From the NCBI RefSeq assembly GCF_900177325.1, contig NZ_FXBL01000004.1, positions 3,720,001 through 3,784,000 of the forward strand: a DNA stretch of 64,000 nucleotides. Direction: 5' to 3'. Both the position numbers and the translations under genes were made by a program. Positions 46,520 through 58,228 of the stretch are shown piece by piece. The notes under the pieces were generated by a model. The model did no database searches, was not told where the DNA came from, and worked only from the letters and a program-made list of their open reading frames with translations. The stretch comes from Mesorhizobium australicum (lineage in GTDB: Bacteria; Pseudomonadota; Alphaproteobacteria; Rhizobiales; Rhizobiaceae). Positions within the stretch are counted from its first letter, which is position 1. Each line of letters opens with the position of its first letter.

Positions 46520-49393
46520 ATGATGGCACGCTGGAGGAACCTGCTGGCGCGTTGGACGGTCCTTGCGATCGTCCTGGTCCTGTCGACGGCTGGTCTTGCG
46601 CAGGACAAGCCGCTCAAGGGCGTGGCGCTGGTCGTCGGCCAGTCCCGCTATGCATCGCTGGCTCCGCTCGCCAACCCGGCCAATGACGCGCGCCAGATCG
46701 CAGCGTTGCTCGAAAGGCTCGGCTTCGAGGTCGAGACGCTGATGGACGCCGACGCGCAAGGCCTGTCCGGCGCGCTCGGCAGTTTCGAGGAGCGCGCCCG
46801 CGGCGCGGACGTCGCGCTGGTCTACTATTCGGGCCATGGCGTGGAAGCCGGTGGGGAGAACTTCCTTGTGCCCGTCGACGCGGTTCCGTCCGAACCCAAG
46901 GGTTTCGCTTCCGCGACGAAACTCATGGAACGACTCCAGAAATCCGTTCCTGTCACCATCGTCCTGCTCGACGCCTGCCGAAGCAACCCATTCCCGGTGG
47001 GGGCCACCCTTATAGACGACAACGGCAGGCCGCAGCCGATCGCGGCGACGGGCCTGGGTGCCAGCCGCGGCGTCACGCCTTTCGCGTCCGATCCCGGCAA
47101 GCCGAACGCCGTCGGCGCCATCGTCGGCTTCGCGGCCGAGCCGGGCAAGGTCGCGCTCGACGGCGAGCCGGGCGGCACCAGCCCTTACGCCACCGCGCTG
47201 CTCAAGCACCTGTCGGCGCAGGGCCTGCACTTCGCCGACATCATGACCCTCGTCGCGGAGGAGGTCTATCTCGACTCCGACGGCCGCCAGGTCCCCTGGA
47301 CCAATGCGAGCCTGCGCCGCCAGCTCTATTTCGGCGGCTCTGCCGAACCCTCATCCGACGAGCGCACGCCGATCAGGACGGAGCGCCGGGGCCTGCTTCT
47401 CACCATCGCATCGCTCAGTTCCGCCGACCGGGCGCAGGTCGCCGCCGTCGCGCGCGAAAAGAGCGTGCCGATGGGCCTACTGTTCGCCACGCTGCGCGCC
47501 GCCGGCGACAAGGCGCCCAAGGCGCCGGACGAATTCGACCGGCTGCTGCACGCGCAGGGAGAGTTCGCCCAGGAGCGCCTAGCCGCCTCCGGCGCCAAAC
47601 TGAGCGACCCCGACCTCGCGCGCCTCGCCGCCCTTGCCGACGAGGCCGTGCGCGAGGGCGCGCTCGATGCGGCGACCGAATTCCATCGCCAGGCGCGCGC
47701 CCGCATGGAGGCGCTGTCGGACGGCCTGACCGCCGTGGAGAGCGGTGCCGCTGAACTGCGCAAGGAGCGCGCCTCGGTCTACGCCGCCTCCGCCGCGACC
47801 TGGCTCCTCAAGTTCGAGCACGCCAAGGCTGCGGAAGACTTCGCCCGCGCCTTCGCCGAGGTCGAGCGCGTCGGTGACGGCCTCGCCGTCCGCTACAAGC
47901 TCGCCCAGGCCAAGGCGCTTGCCGACCAGGGCTATTACGGCGCGGACAACGCGGCGCTCGACGCCGGTATCGAGGCCTTCCGCGACGCGGCCGACCTCGC
48001 ACCATTGCGCCGCAACCCCGTCGACTGGTTGAAAGCGCAGGCGGGTCTCGGCAACGCGCTCGCCACAAGGGGCGACCGGGAGGCCGACGCCGCACGCCTG
48101 ACCGAGGCGGTCGAGACCTTGCGCGACGCGATCACCGCGGCACCCGCGGACACGCCCGTCGACCTGCAGGTCGACCTAAAGTCGGAGTTCGCCTACGCGC
48201 TGCTTCTCTCCGGCATGCGCCAGCCGGGCATCGACCAGCTGGACCAGGCGTCGATGGTACTCGGCGAGACGACGGCGCAGGTGCCGCTTGACAGGCAGCC
48301 GGCCCAGTGGGGCCGGCTGATGCACCGCATGGGCGCGATCCAGTACGAGATCGGCCGCCGCCTGGCCGATCCCACTACACTCGAAGCCGCTCTCGGCGCA
48401 GTCGATGCGGCCCTGGAGGTGCGCACCCGCGACACCGTCCCGCTCGACTGGATGACGAGCGAGAACAACCGCGCCATAATCCTGTCCGAACTTGCCGCAC
48501 GCGGCGCAGGCACCGAGCGAATCCACGAGGCGATCAAAGCCTACCAGGCGGTGCTTGAAGTCGGCACGCGCGAGCGCGGCCCGCTCCTGTGGGCGGAGAC
48601 GGTGGCGAACCTCGGGACCGCGCAGGCGCTGCTCGCCGAGCGGACGGGTGAAGGCAAGGATCTCGACGCCGCCCTCGCCTCCTTCCGGCTCGCCGCCGAA
48701 GAGATGACGCGCGAGCGCGCGCCGCTGAGGTGGGCGGCGTTGCAGGACAATATCGGCATCGCGCTGCGCCGGCAGGGCGAGAAGACCCGCGACGCTGCGA
48801 TGCTGAACGAAGCCGTGGCGGCGTTCCGCCTGGCACTGGAGGAACGGCGGCGCGACGTGGTCCCTGCCGACTGGGCCGCCACCAGCGGCCATCTCGCCAG
48901 CGCCTACTGGAACCTGGCGCAGGTGTCGAAGGACGCCGAAGCTCTGGAGCGCGCGATCGCCGCCGCCCGCGACGCCGTCGACGGAACACCGCGCGACACG
49001 CTCCCCCGCGACTGGGCAATGCTGCGCAACAATCTCGGCGGCATGCTCGCCGAACTGGCGGCGATGAAGGGCGACGCGGCCCTCTATGTCCAGGCGGTCG
49101 GCGAATACCGCCAGGCACTCGAGGTCTTCAATCCAGACGAGGCCGCCTTCGACTGGGCGCGCACCACCGGGGCGCTGGGCGAGACGCTCCTCGAAGCCGG
49201 CAAGCTCGGCAAGGACCCGGCCCTTCTCCAGCAAGCCAAGGAGACACTCGACCAGACGGTGGAGATCTGGAAGGTGTTCGGCGACGAGAAGCGCACCCGC
49301 TCGGCCGAGCTGCTCGCCGGTGAAGCACAACTGGCGCTGCTCTCGCTCGACGTGGAGAAGAAGCTGAAGGACGCCAAAGGCTCCGCCAACTGA
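46520..49393 (+). CDS. Exported caspase-family protein with TPR-like tail (second pair, upstream member)
   Basis: About 957 residues. A signal peptide covers ~1-27 (RWTVLAIVLVLSTAGLAQ). The caspase domain (~30-285) keeps His106 in LVYYSGHGVEAGGENFLVPV and Cys153 in VLLDACRSNPFPVG. The block VYLDSDGRQVPWTNASLRRQ ends the domain. The long C-terminal part has repeated helical units such as EWA/DW-x-x-x-x-NLG: WAETVANLGTAQALLAE, WAALQDNIGIALRRQGEK, WAMLRNNLGGMLAELA. It is more distant from the 15-21 kb pair than those are from each other. The start is ATG 46520 or 46523. It probably acts in the periplasm; role unknown. Confidence 0.88.
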   Translation: MMARWRNLLARWTVLAIVLVLSTAGLAQDKPLKGVALVVGQSRYASLAPLANPANDARQIAALLERLGFEVETLMDADAQGLSGALGSFEERARGADVALVYYSGHGVEAGGENFLVPVDAVPSEPKGFASATKLMERLQKSVPVTIVLLDACRSNPFPVGATLIDDNGRPQPIAATGLGASRGVTPFASDPGKPNAVGAIVGFAAEPGKVALDGEPGGTSPYATALLKHLSAQGLHFADIMTLVAEEVYLDSDGRQVPWTNASLRRQLYFGGSAEPSSDERTPIRTERRGLLLTIASLSSADRAQVAAVAREKSVPMGLLFATLRAAGDKAPKAPDEFDRLLHAQGEFAQERLAASGAKLSDPDLARLAALADEAVREGALDAATEFHRQARARMEALSDGLTAVESGAAELRKERASVYAASAATWLLKFEHAKAAEDFARAFAEVERVGDGLAVRYKLAQAKALADQGYYGADNAALDAGIEAFRDAADLAPLRRNPVDWLKAQAGLGNALATRGDREADAARLTEAVETLRDAITAAPADTPVDLQVDLKSEFAYALLLSGMRQPGIDQLDQASMVLGETTAQVPLDRQPAQWGRLMHRMGAIQYEIGRRLADPTTLEAALGAVDAALEVRTRDTVPLDWMTSENNRAIILSELAARGAGTERIHEAIKAYQAVLEVGTRERGPLLWAETVANLGTAQALLAERTGEGKDLDAALASFRLAAEEMTRERAPLRWAALQDNIGIALRRQGEKTRDAAMLNEAVAAFRLALEERRRDVVPADWAATSGHLASAYWNLAQVSKDAEALERAIAAARDAVDGTPRDTLPRDWAMLRNNLGGMLAELAAMKGDAALYVQAVGEYRQALEVFNPDEAAFDWARTTGALGETLLEAGKLGKDPALLQQAKETLDQTVEIWKVFGDEKRTRSAELLAGEAQLALLSLDVEKKLKDAKGSAN

Positions 49394-49405
49394 CCAGCCG
49401 CGGCG

Positions 49406-49420
49406 GCCATCGGAATGCCA
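49406..49420 (+). repeat. 15-base motif upstream of the fourth caspase-family gene (copy 2)
   Basis: GCCATCGGAATGCCA differs at one position from copy 1 at 46455-46469. It stands in the 77-base gap between the third and fourth caspase-family genes. Confidence 0.5.
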
Positions 49421-49470
49421 CGATCCGTGCAGTAGATGGGTTTGGGTTTCGCGGGAACACGGGCGGCCGC

Positions 49471-52050
49471 ATGACGACGGCATCGCTCCCAATATGGCGC
49501 ATGATCGTCCGGCAGGCGCTCGTTGCGTTTGCGGCATCCATGATCGTTTTCCTCGCCACGGCCGCCGAGGCGCAGGACAGGGCGCTCAAGGGCATCGCGC
49601 TCGTCATCGGCCAATCCGGCTACGCCGCCCTGCCCGCGCTCGCCAACCCAGCGAACGACGCAAGACTGATCTCCGGCCTGCTCGGCGATCTCGGCTTCGA
49701 GGTGTCGACCGTGCTCGATGCCGACCACACCCGGCTCTCGCGAGCATTGCGCCGCTTCGCCGAGGACGCCGAGGGCTCCGACGTGGCCCTTCTCTATTTC
49801 GCCGGTCACGGCATCGAGGCGGGCGGCGAGAATTTCCTCGTCCCCGTCGACACGGCGCCGGACGATCCACAAGGTCTCGTTGCCCTCTCCCCTCTCCTGT
49901 CCGAACTGCAGGCGGCCGTGCCCGTCACGATCCTGCTGCTCGACGCCTGCCGGACGAACCCTTTCCCGCCCGGCGCGACGATCGCAACCGAAGGCGGGAG
50001 CCCTGCGCCGGTAGCGGCCGCCGGGCTTGGCGCGCTGCGCGGCGTCGTGCCGATGAAGAAAACAGGCGGCGCAGATCCAGACACGCTGGGGGCCGTCATC
50101 GGCTTCGCGGCAGAGCCGGGCAAGGCCGCGCTGGACGGCACGGGCGGATCGAGCCCTTACGCTGCAGCGCTCGCCAAGCACCTGCCGGCTGCTGGTTTCG
50201 CCTTCGGTGATGTGATGACGATGGTGACGGAGGAGGTCTACCTGGCCACCGCCGCGCGACAACTGCCGTGGACCAATGCCAGCCTGCGCCGCCAGCTCTT
50301 CTTCGGCCTCACGCCGGAGGAGAGGAAGGGCGACGAGGCGCAGATCCGCGGCGAGCGCCGCAAGCTGCTGCTCACCATAGCCGCGACGCCGCTGCCGACC
50401 CGGCAACTTGTCGAGCAGGTGGCGAACACCAACGGCGTGCCGATGGACGCGCTCTACGGCATGCTCGACGTGCTGGGCGTAGATGTGGCCGCAGGCGGCG
50501 ATCTCGCCCGCCAACTCGACGAAGGCGCGCGGCGGCTGAAGGAGATCGTCGCCTCCCGTAATGCCCAGAGTCGGACCGACCCCGAAATCGTCCGCCTCGC
50601 CGCGCTGGCCGACACCGCCGAGAAGGAGGGAGCGATCCGGCTGGCGCTCTCCTTCCGCGAACAAGCGAGCAAGCGCGCCGGCGAGATCGATAGCGCGCTC
50701 GACGAGGCTGAGTCCGATATCGAGAAGCGACGGCGCGAACTCTCCCAGACCTTCGAGGATCACGCGGAGACCGCCCTACTGAACTTCGACTTCCAGACAG
50801 CCGCCTTGCGGTACGCCGATGCCTTCGCCCAGGTCGAGAGATATGATGTAGCCCGGTCGTATTTCCTGAAGGTTTCCGAAGGCGACGCGTGGGCCGACCA
50901 GGGCGCTTGGCACGTCGACAACGAGGCTTTCCAGCGATCACTCGCCGCATACGACAAGGCTTGGCAGATCGGCCGGTCAGCCCCCGATGCCCGCCGCGAT
51001 GGAGACCTGCGTGGCAACATGGCGATCGTCATGACGCAGCTGGGCGAGCGGACCATGGATCCGCGATGGCTCGATCAGGCAGCGGAGATCTATCGTGCGA
51101 TCCTCAAGGATAGACCGCGCAAGAAGTTCCCGCTCGACTGGGCGATCACCAACCTAGACCTCGGCGTTCTTCTGAATATCCTTGGCCAGCGCACCGGTGA
51201 ACGGTCTCAGTTGGATGAAGCGCTGAACGCCCTGGAAGGCGCATCGCAGATCATTACCAAGAAGCAGATGCCCGAGGAGTGGGCCGGTATCCAGCTCAAC
51301 ATCAGCAATGTGCACTCATCGATTGGCGATATCAGTGGCGAGCCTGAGGACTATCTCGACGCTTCCAACGCGATTGAGCGCGCGTTGACTGTATGGACCA
51401 GGGAAGCGAGGCCGCAGTTGTGGGCATCGGCGCAATCCAATCTTGGCGCCGCACTGAATTCATACGGCGAGAAGGCCGGCAAACCGGAGGCCGTGCAGCG
51501 CGCCATCAAGGCGCAGCAAGCGGCGTTGACCGTCGCCACGCCTGAAAGTTCGCCTGGCACGTGGGCGCAAGCGCAAGGGAACCTTGCCACCGCTTATGTG
51601 ACGCTTGCGGAACTGACGAATGACTATTCAAATCTTCGGCGTGCCCTAGAAGCATATCGCAGTTCGCTGACAGTCTATACGCCGCAGAGCGACGCAGCAA
51701 ACTTCGCCGGCGTCCGCTACAACGAAGGGCGGATTCTGCTGCGCATGGGACGGATCGAGAACAGCATGGCGCTTCTGCATGAGGCGGAACAGGCGCTTGG
51801 CGTTGCCATCTCCCATGTCCACCGGGCGCAACTCCCCATCCAGTGGGCGCGCATCCGCTCGGTTACCGGCGAGGTTTTGCGTGAACTCGGTGAGCGCGGC
51901 AAGGATCGCAACGCGCTCATCGACGCCAGGGCCGCTTTCGAGGACGCCCGCACCACCTTCCGCGACAACGGCATGGGCGACTCCGGCCAGGGGTTCTGGG
52001 AAAAGCAGATCGCCGCGATCGACGCGCAATTGGCTTCGCCGAAACCCTGA
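49471..52050 (+). CDS. Exported caspase-family protein with TPR-like tail (second pair, downstream member)
   Basis: An 859-residue paralogue. A signal peptide covers ~1-34 (ALVAFAASMIVFLATAAEAQ). The caspase domain keeps His113 in LLYFAGHGIEAGGENFLVPV and Cys160 in LLLDACRTNPFPPG, and ends VYLATAARQLPWTNASLRRQ, much like the third gene. GVPMDALYGMLDVLG matches the 15-21 kb pair. The TPR-like tail contains WAGIQLNISNVHSSIGD and WASAQSNLGAALNSYGEKAG. From about 50.8 kb onward the codon usage is less GC-rich than in the first half, suggesting that the tail has another history. Same order and strand as the third gene. Confidence 0.88.
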   Translation: MTTASLPIWRMIVRQALVAFAASMIVFLATAAEAQDRALKGIALVIGQSGYAALPALANPANDARLISGLLGDLGFEVSTVLDADHTRLSRALRRFAEDAEGSDVALLYFAGHGIEAGGENFLVPVDTAPDDPQGLVALSPLLSELQAAVPVTILLLDACRTNPFPPGATIATEGGSPAPVAAAGLGALRGVVPMKKTGGADPDTLGAVIGFAAEPGKAALDGTGGSSPYAAALAKHLPAAGFAFGDVMTMVTEEVYLATAARQLPWTNASLRRQLFFGLTPEERKGDEAQIRGERRKLLLTIAATPLPTRQLVEQVANTNGVPMDALYGMLDVLGVDVAAGGDLARQLDEGARRLKEIVASRNAQSRTDPEIVRLAALADTAEKEGAIRLALSFREQASKRAGEIDSALDEAESDIEKRRRELSQTFEDHAETALLNFDFQTAALRYADAFAQVERYDVARSYFLKVSEGDAWADQGAWHVDNEAFQRSLAAYDKAWQIGRSAPDARRDGDLRGNMAIVMTQLGERTMDPRWLDQAAEIYRAILKDRPRKKFPLDWAITNLDLGVLLNILGQRTGERSQLDEALNALEGASQIITKKQMPEEWAGIQLNISNVHSSIGDISGEPEDYLDASNAIERALTVWTREARPQLWASAQSNLGAALNSYGEKAGKPEAVQRAIKAQQAALTVATPESSPGTWAQAQGNLATAYVTLAELTNDYSNLRRALEAYRSSLTVYTPQSDAANFAGVRYNEGRILLRMGRIENSMALLHEAEQALGVAISHVHRAQLPIQWARIRSVTGEVLRELGERGKDRNALIDARAAFEDARTTFRDNGMGDSGQGFWEKQIAAIDAQLASPKP

Positions 52051-52188
52051 AAACAGGTCGGGCTCAAGCAACCCTCACGACAAGTTGTTCCCCCTGTCGC
52101 CTTTTCGAAGCGACGGGCGCGTTACGTATGCGTTCGTATGTGCGGTGCCGTGCGACGGCAGTCCGAACACGACAGAGGAGGATAGTCC

Positions 52189-52818
52189 ATGAAACGTCTG
52201 CTGATCGTCTCCGCGGCCCTGGCCGGCGCAATGCTTGTTCCTGCGCAGGCGCAGGATACGTCGATGAGCTTCTTCATCACCAGCGTCGGCAGCGGCAAGG
52301 GTGCCGACCTGGGCGGGCTGGAAGGCGCCGATGCGCATTGCGCGCAGCTTGCCGAGGCGGCTGGCGCGACCGGCAAGACCTGGCGGGCCTATCTGTCGAC
52401 CGACCAGGTGAACGCGAAGGACCGCATCGGTTCCGGCCCATGGTTCAACGCCAAGGGCGAGAAGATCGCCGACGACGTCGCCTCGCTGCACAGCAACGCC
52501 AACGGCATCACCAAGGAAACCGGCCTGACCGAAAAGGGAGAAGTCGTGAAGGGGCGCGGTGACCAACCGAACGAACACGACATACTGACCGGCACCAAGG
52601 CGGACGGCACGGTGGACGGGACGAACACCTGCTCCAACTGGACAACCAGCGGCGCGGAGGGTGCGGCCATGCTCGGCCATCACGATCGCAAAGGGCCGGA
52701 CACGCTGCCGACCGCGACATCCTGGAATGCGGCGCATGCCTCGCGTGGCGGCTGTAGCCAAGACGCGCTGAAGGGCACCGGCGGCGCCGGCCTGTTCTAC
52801 TGCTTCGCGGCAAATTGA
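52189..52818 (+). CDS. Secreted lectin-like protein
   Basis: A 209-residue exported protein. Signal peptide MKRLLIVSAALAGAMLVPAQA, then a compact domain: SMSFFITSVGSGKGADLGGL, EGADAHCAQLAEAAGATGKT, WRAYLSTDQVNAKDRIGSGP and WFNAKGEKIADDVASLHSNA. The end has TNTCSNWTTSGAEGAAMLGH and a Cys-rich GGCSQDALKGTGGAGLFYCF. The pattern of four cysteines, a WRAYLS strand and a CSNWTT strand is that of C-type-lectin/endostatin-like domains, common in secreted proteins of proteobacteria. The ligand is unknown. It follows the fourth caspase gene by 138 bases. Confidence 0.75.
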   Translation: MKRLLIVSAALAGAMLVPAQAQDTSMSFFITSVGSGKGADLGGLEGADAHCAQLAEAAGATGKTWRAYLSTDQVNAKDRIGSGPWFNAKGEKIADDVASLHSNANGITKETGLTEKGEVVKGRGDQPNEHDILTGTKADGTVDGTNTCSNWTTSGAEGAAMLGHHDRKGPDTLPTATSWNAAHASRGGCSQDALKGTGGAGLFYCFAAN

Positions 52819-52837
52819 GTCGCCAGGGAGTCTGTAG

Positions 52838-53479
52838 TTATACCCCGCGCAGGGCCGATCGCGGCGTGGGCGCGAGGCGAAGCACCTGCGATGGGGCGAG
52901 GCCGCGGAGCCTCGTCTTGTCGGCTGGCGGCTCACCATCGAGAATGGCGACAACCACGCTGGCGTCCTCGCGGATCGGCAGGCGTGGATAAGTGTTCGCC
53001 GACGGCTCCGTAACATACACGGCGCGCAGACCAGGTAATGCGCCTGCGGCCGCCGCGGCGAAGCTAGCGAGACGTTCCGGCGGCACATCCCACACCAGAA
53101 CCGCGAGCCGATTGCCCTCCGCCGCCCTGTGGCCATGCGGAAGCCGCTCGGCTGGGCTCGCTGCAAGGTCGCTCCCCGCGCCCGCCGGCTTGAGCAGCAG
53201 CACGTCGTGCCATTCCGTCATGGTCGCATTGGCCGCCTCGCTGTGCTGCGCCCAGACGGGTCCGGAATAGAAGGCGTCGAGCGCGGCCGCGCGTCGCTCC
53301 ATGTCCGGGAAGCGGCGTATCCAGACATAGCGGTCGGGCCGGTCCAGATCCATGAACTGCCCAAGCACCTCGATGCCCAGCGCCTCCTGCGTCTCGACGA
53401 ACTCGCGGTCGAAAATGTCGACGAAATCCTGCCGCCGCCCCGGCGCCATCGTATACTGGCGCAATTCGAGAACCGTCAT
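52838..53479 (-). CDS. NIPSNAP family protein
   Basis: A 213-residue protein containing two ferredoxin-like NIPSNAP units. The first is well kept: MTVLELRQYTMAPGRRQDFV, EALGIEVLGQFMDLDRPDRY, VWIRRFPDMERRAAALDAFY and GPVWAQHSEAANATMTEWHD. The second (~105-200) is less conserved (NRLAVLVWDVPPERLASFAA). The molecular role of the family is poorly known. The start is the ATG complementary to 53477-53479. It is divergent from uvrB, with a dyad in between. Confidence 0.88.
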   Translation of the reverse strand: MTVLELRQYTMAPGRRQDFVDIFDREFVETQEALGIEVLGQFMDLDRPDRYVWIRRFPDMERRAAALDAFYSGPVWAQHSEAANATMTEWHDVLLLKPAGAGSDLAASPAERLPHGHRAAEGNRLAVLVWDVPPERLASFAAAAAGALPGLRAVYVTEPSANTYPRLPIREDASVVVAILDGEPPADKTRLRGLAPSQVLRLAPTPRSALRGV

Positions 53480-53518
53480 GTCCCGCCTCCCTGCTCCGGC
53501 ATTCGGATAACGACACCC

Positions 53519-53540
53519 TCCTGACAACCTTCTGTCAGGA
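53519..53540. promoter_or_regulatory. Inverted repeat between NIPSNAP and uvrB genes
   Basis: TCCTGACA (53519-53526) and TGTCAGGA (53533-53540) form a perfect 8-base dyad with a six-base spacer in the 132-base gap between two divergent genes. It could be an operator. It is not the GTTC-N7-GTTC box that LexA uses in alphaproteobacteria. Confidence 0.5.
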
Positions 53541-53611
53541 GCCGGCCGGTGCCGCAGCCGTGTCGAGCCTCCGCCCTTCCCTTCGCGCAGGACTCCGCCC
53601 ATATTTGGGAC

Positions 53612-56596
<2,985 letters not shown>

Positions 56597-56602
56597 GACG
56601 TC

Positions 56603-57202
56603 GTGGCGCCCGTCAAAGTCGACCCCGCCAAGGTCCGTGAGGTCGCAAGCACCGACGCCTTTTACGCGTGGCTCGGCGCGAACCACGACCGCGCCGACGA
56701 GATCTGGATCCGCATCTTCAAGGTCGCGTCGGGCGTCCCGTCGATCACGCCGAAGCAGGCGATCGATGTATGCCTGTGCTGGGGATGGATCGACGCCATC
56801 AAGAAGAGCCTCGACGAGAAGAGCTTTCTCCAGCGCTACACGCCGCGCGGCCGCAAGAGCGTCTGGAGCAGGATCAATGTCGACAATGTCGCCCGCCTGA
56901 TCGGGGAAGGCCGGATGACCGAACACGGCCTCAGGCATGTCGAGGCAGCAAAGGCCGACGGTCGCTGGGACCGCGCCTATGGCGGCTCTAAGGACATGAC
57001 CATCCCGCCCGACCTCCAGGCCGCGATCGATGCCGAGCCGGATGCCAAAGCGATGCTCGAACGGCTTTCGGCGCAGAACCGCTTCGCGCTTGCCTTCCGG
57101 CTGCATAACCTCAAGACAGAGACCGCGCGGCAGAGGCGCGTCGCGGCCTTCGTCGAGATGCTGAAGCGCGGCGAGACAATCTATCCGCAGGGCAAGACAT
57201 GA
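56603..57202 (+). CDS. YdeI/OmpD-associated family protein
   Basis: A 199-residue protein of the YdeI/OmpD-associated family (loosely linked to bacteriocin resistance). Conserved segments: STDAFYAWLGANHDRADEIW, IDVCLCWGWIDAIKKSLDEK, QRYTPRGRKSVWSRINVDNV and the acidic RWDRAYGGSKDMTIPPDLQA. It begins at GTG 56603, six bases after the uvrB stop, so it is probably co-transcribed with uvrB, and it overlaps the next start (ATGA). Molecular role unknown. Confidence 0.88.
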   Translation: MAPVKVDPAKVREVASTDAFYAWLGANHDRADEIWIRIFKVASGVPSITPKQAIDVCLCWGWIDAIKKSLDEKSFLQRYTPRGRKSVWSRINVDNVARLIGEGRMTEHGLRHVEAAKADGRWDRAYGGSKDMTIPPDLQAAIDAEPDAKAMLERLSAQNRFALAFRLHNLKTETARQRRVAAFVEMLKRGETIYPQGKT

Positions 57203-57807
57203 CACGAAGAGTGCATCGCTCCCTCCTCGGAGCAGCCGTCGCCACGACTTTGGCGGCCTCCTTCTCGGCCCACGCCGCCGACTGGCAGGCGACCGAGGTC
57301 GTCAAGACCTACGCCATCTCCGGCACGACCGGCCCGGAGCTCTACGCGTCGATCGGCGATAAGGGACCAACGATCGGCCCGACGCGCACGATCGCGGTCA
57401 CGAATTACGACCTGAAATGGCGCCGCAACTATGTGCCGGAGGGCACCTCATGCCGTCTCGTTTCGGCCAAGCCGTTCCTGACGATCACCTACACGTTGCC
57501 GAAGCCGTCTTCACAGCTGCCCGCGTCGACCGAGAGACTCTGGAAAAGCTTTATCGACGGTATCCGGGCGCACGAGAAGGTGCATGGCGACTATATCCGC
57601 CAGATGACTCAGGCCATCCTCGACACGACCGTCGGCATGGTGGTGGAGAACGATCCGGGCTGCCGCGAGATCAAGGAAAGGGTGAAGAAGCCGATCCTTG
57701 ACGCCGGTCTCGCCTACAAGGCGAAGAACAGCGCCTTCGAGAGAGTCGAGATGGCAAAGGGCGGTAACGTCCACCAGCTCATCCTGGCGCTGGTCAATGG
57801 CGGCTGA
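57199..57807 (+). CDS. DUF922 family predicted periplasmic zinc protease
   Basis: A 202-residue exported protein. Signal peptide ~1-27 (LLGAAVATTLAASFSAHA). The DUF922 domain follows: YAISGTTGPELYASIGDKGP, TNYDLKWRRNYVPEGTSCRL, and the putative active site IRAHEKVHGDYIRQM, an HExxH metallopeptidase motif. Two cysteines (TSCRL and PGCREI) could form a disulphide. DUF922 proteins are annotated as Zn-dependent proteases on the basis of this motif. The start overlaps the YdeI-like stop (ATGA), so they are translationally coupled. Confidence 0.88.
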   Translation: MTRRVHRSLLGAAVATTLAASFSAHAADWQATEVVKTYAISGTTGPELYASIGDKGPTIGPTRTIAVTNYDLKWRRNYVPEGTSCRLVSAKPFLTITYTLPKPSSQLPASTERLWKSFIDGIRAHEKVHGDYIRQMTQAILDTTVGMVVENDPGCREIKERVKKPILDAGLAYKAKNSAFERVEMAKGGNVHQLILALVNGG

Positions 57808-57843
57808 ACGCGATACGAGTCCCCCTGTCGCGGGGGAACGACC

Positions 57844-58185
57844 ATGAAGATGCTGACGACATGGACGGCCGCGGCCGTCCTTCTTGCCTGCTCGGCCCAG
57901 GCGGACGAGCCGCCGAAGCCCGATTTCGGCCGCGACTGTGGCAACTACTACAGGCAGGGGCTCGATGCCGACGTCTCGCCGAACAAGGCAGACGCCTACT
58001 GTTCTTGCCTCGCCGGCGAATTCGCCAGGGCAGGGCTCGGCGAGGATGCGCTCGCCTTCTTCGGCCGAACCTATTCGGAAGACCTGACCACCTTCATCCA
58101 CGAATATCCGAAGGGCGACGCCTGGATGGAGCAGAGCTTCAAGGCCGAACCGATCTGCAAGGCCGAGATCGGCGCGGCGAAGTGA
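57844..58185 (+). CDS. Small secreted protein with paired cysteines
   Basis: A 113-residue exported protein, signal peptide ~1-20 (MLTTWTAAAVLLACSAQA). The mature part has GRDCGNYYRQGLDADVSPNK, ADAYCSCLAGEFARAGLGED and a final EPICKAEIGAAK. Four cysteines are consistent with two disulphides, a helical fold. No family is recognised. It lies 36 bases after the DUF922 gene in the same direction and has its own ATG with a purine-rich leader (CGGGGGAACGACC). Confidence 0.65.
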   Translation: MKMLTTWTAAAVLLACSAQADEPPKPDFGRDCGNYYRQGLDADVSPNKADAYCSCLAGEFARAGLGEDALAFFGRTYSEDLTTFIHEYPKGDAWMEQSFKAEPICKAEIGAAK

Positions 58186-58228
58186 GAGCGGAACGGTCAC
58201 CCGTCGCCCGGCTCAAGATCGCGCGGAC

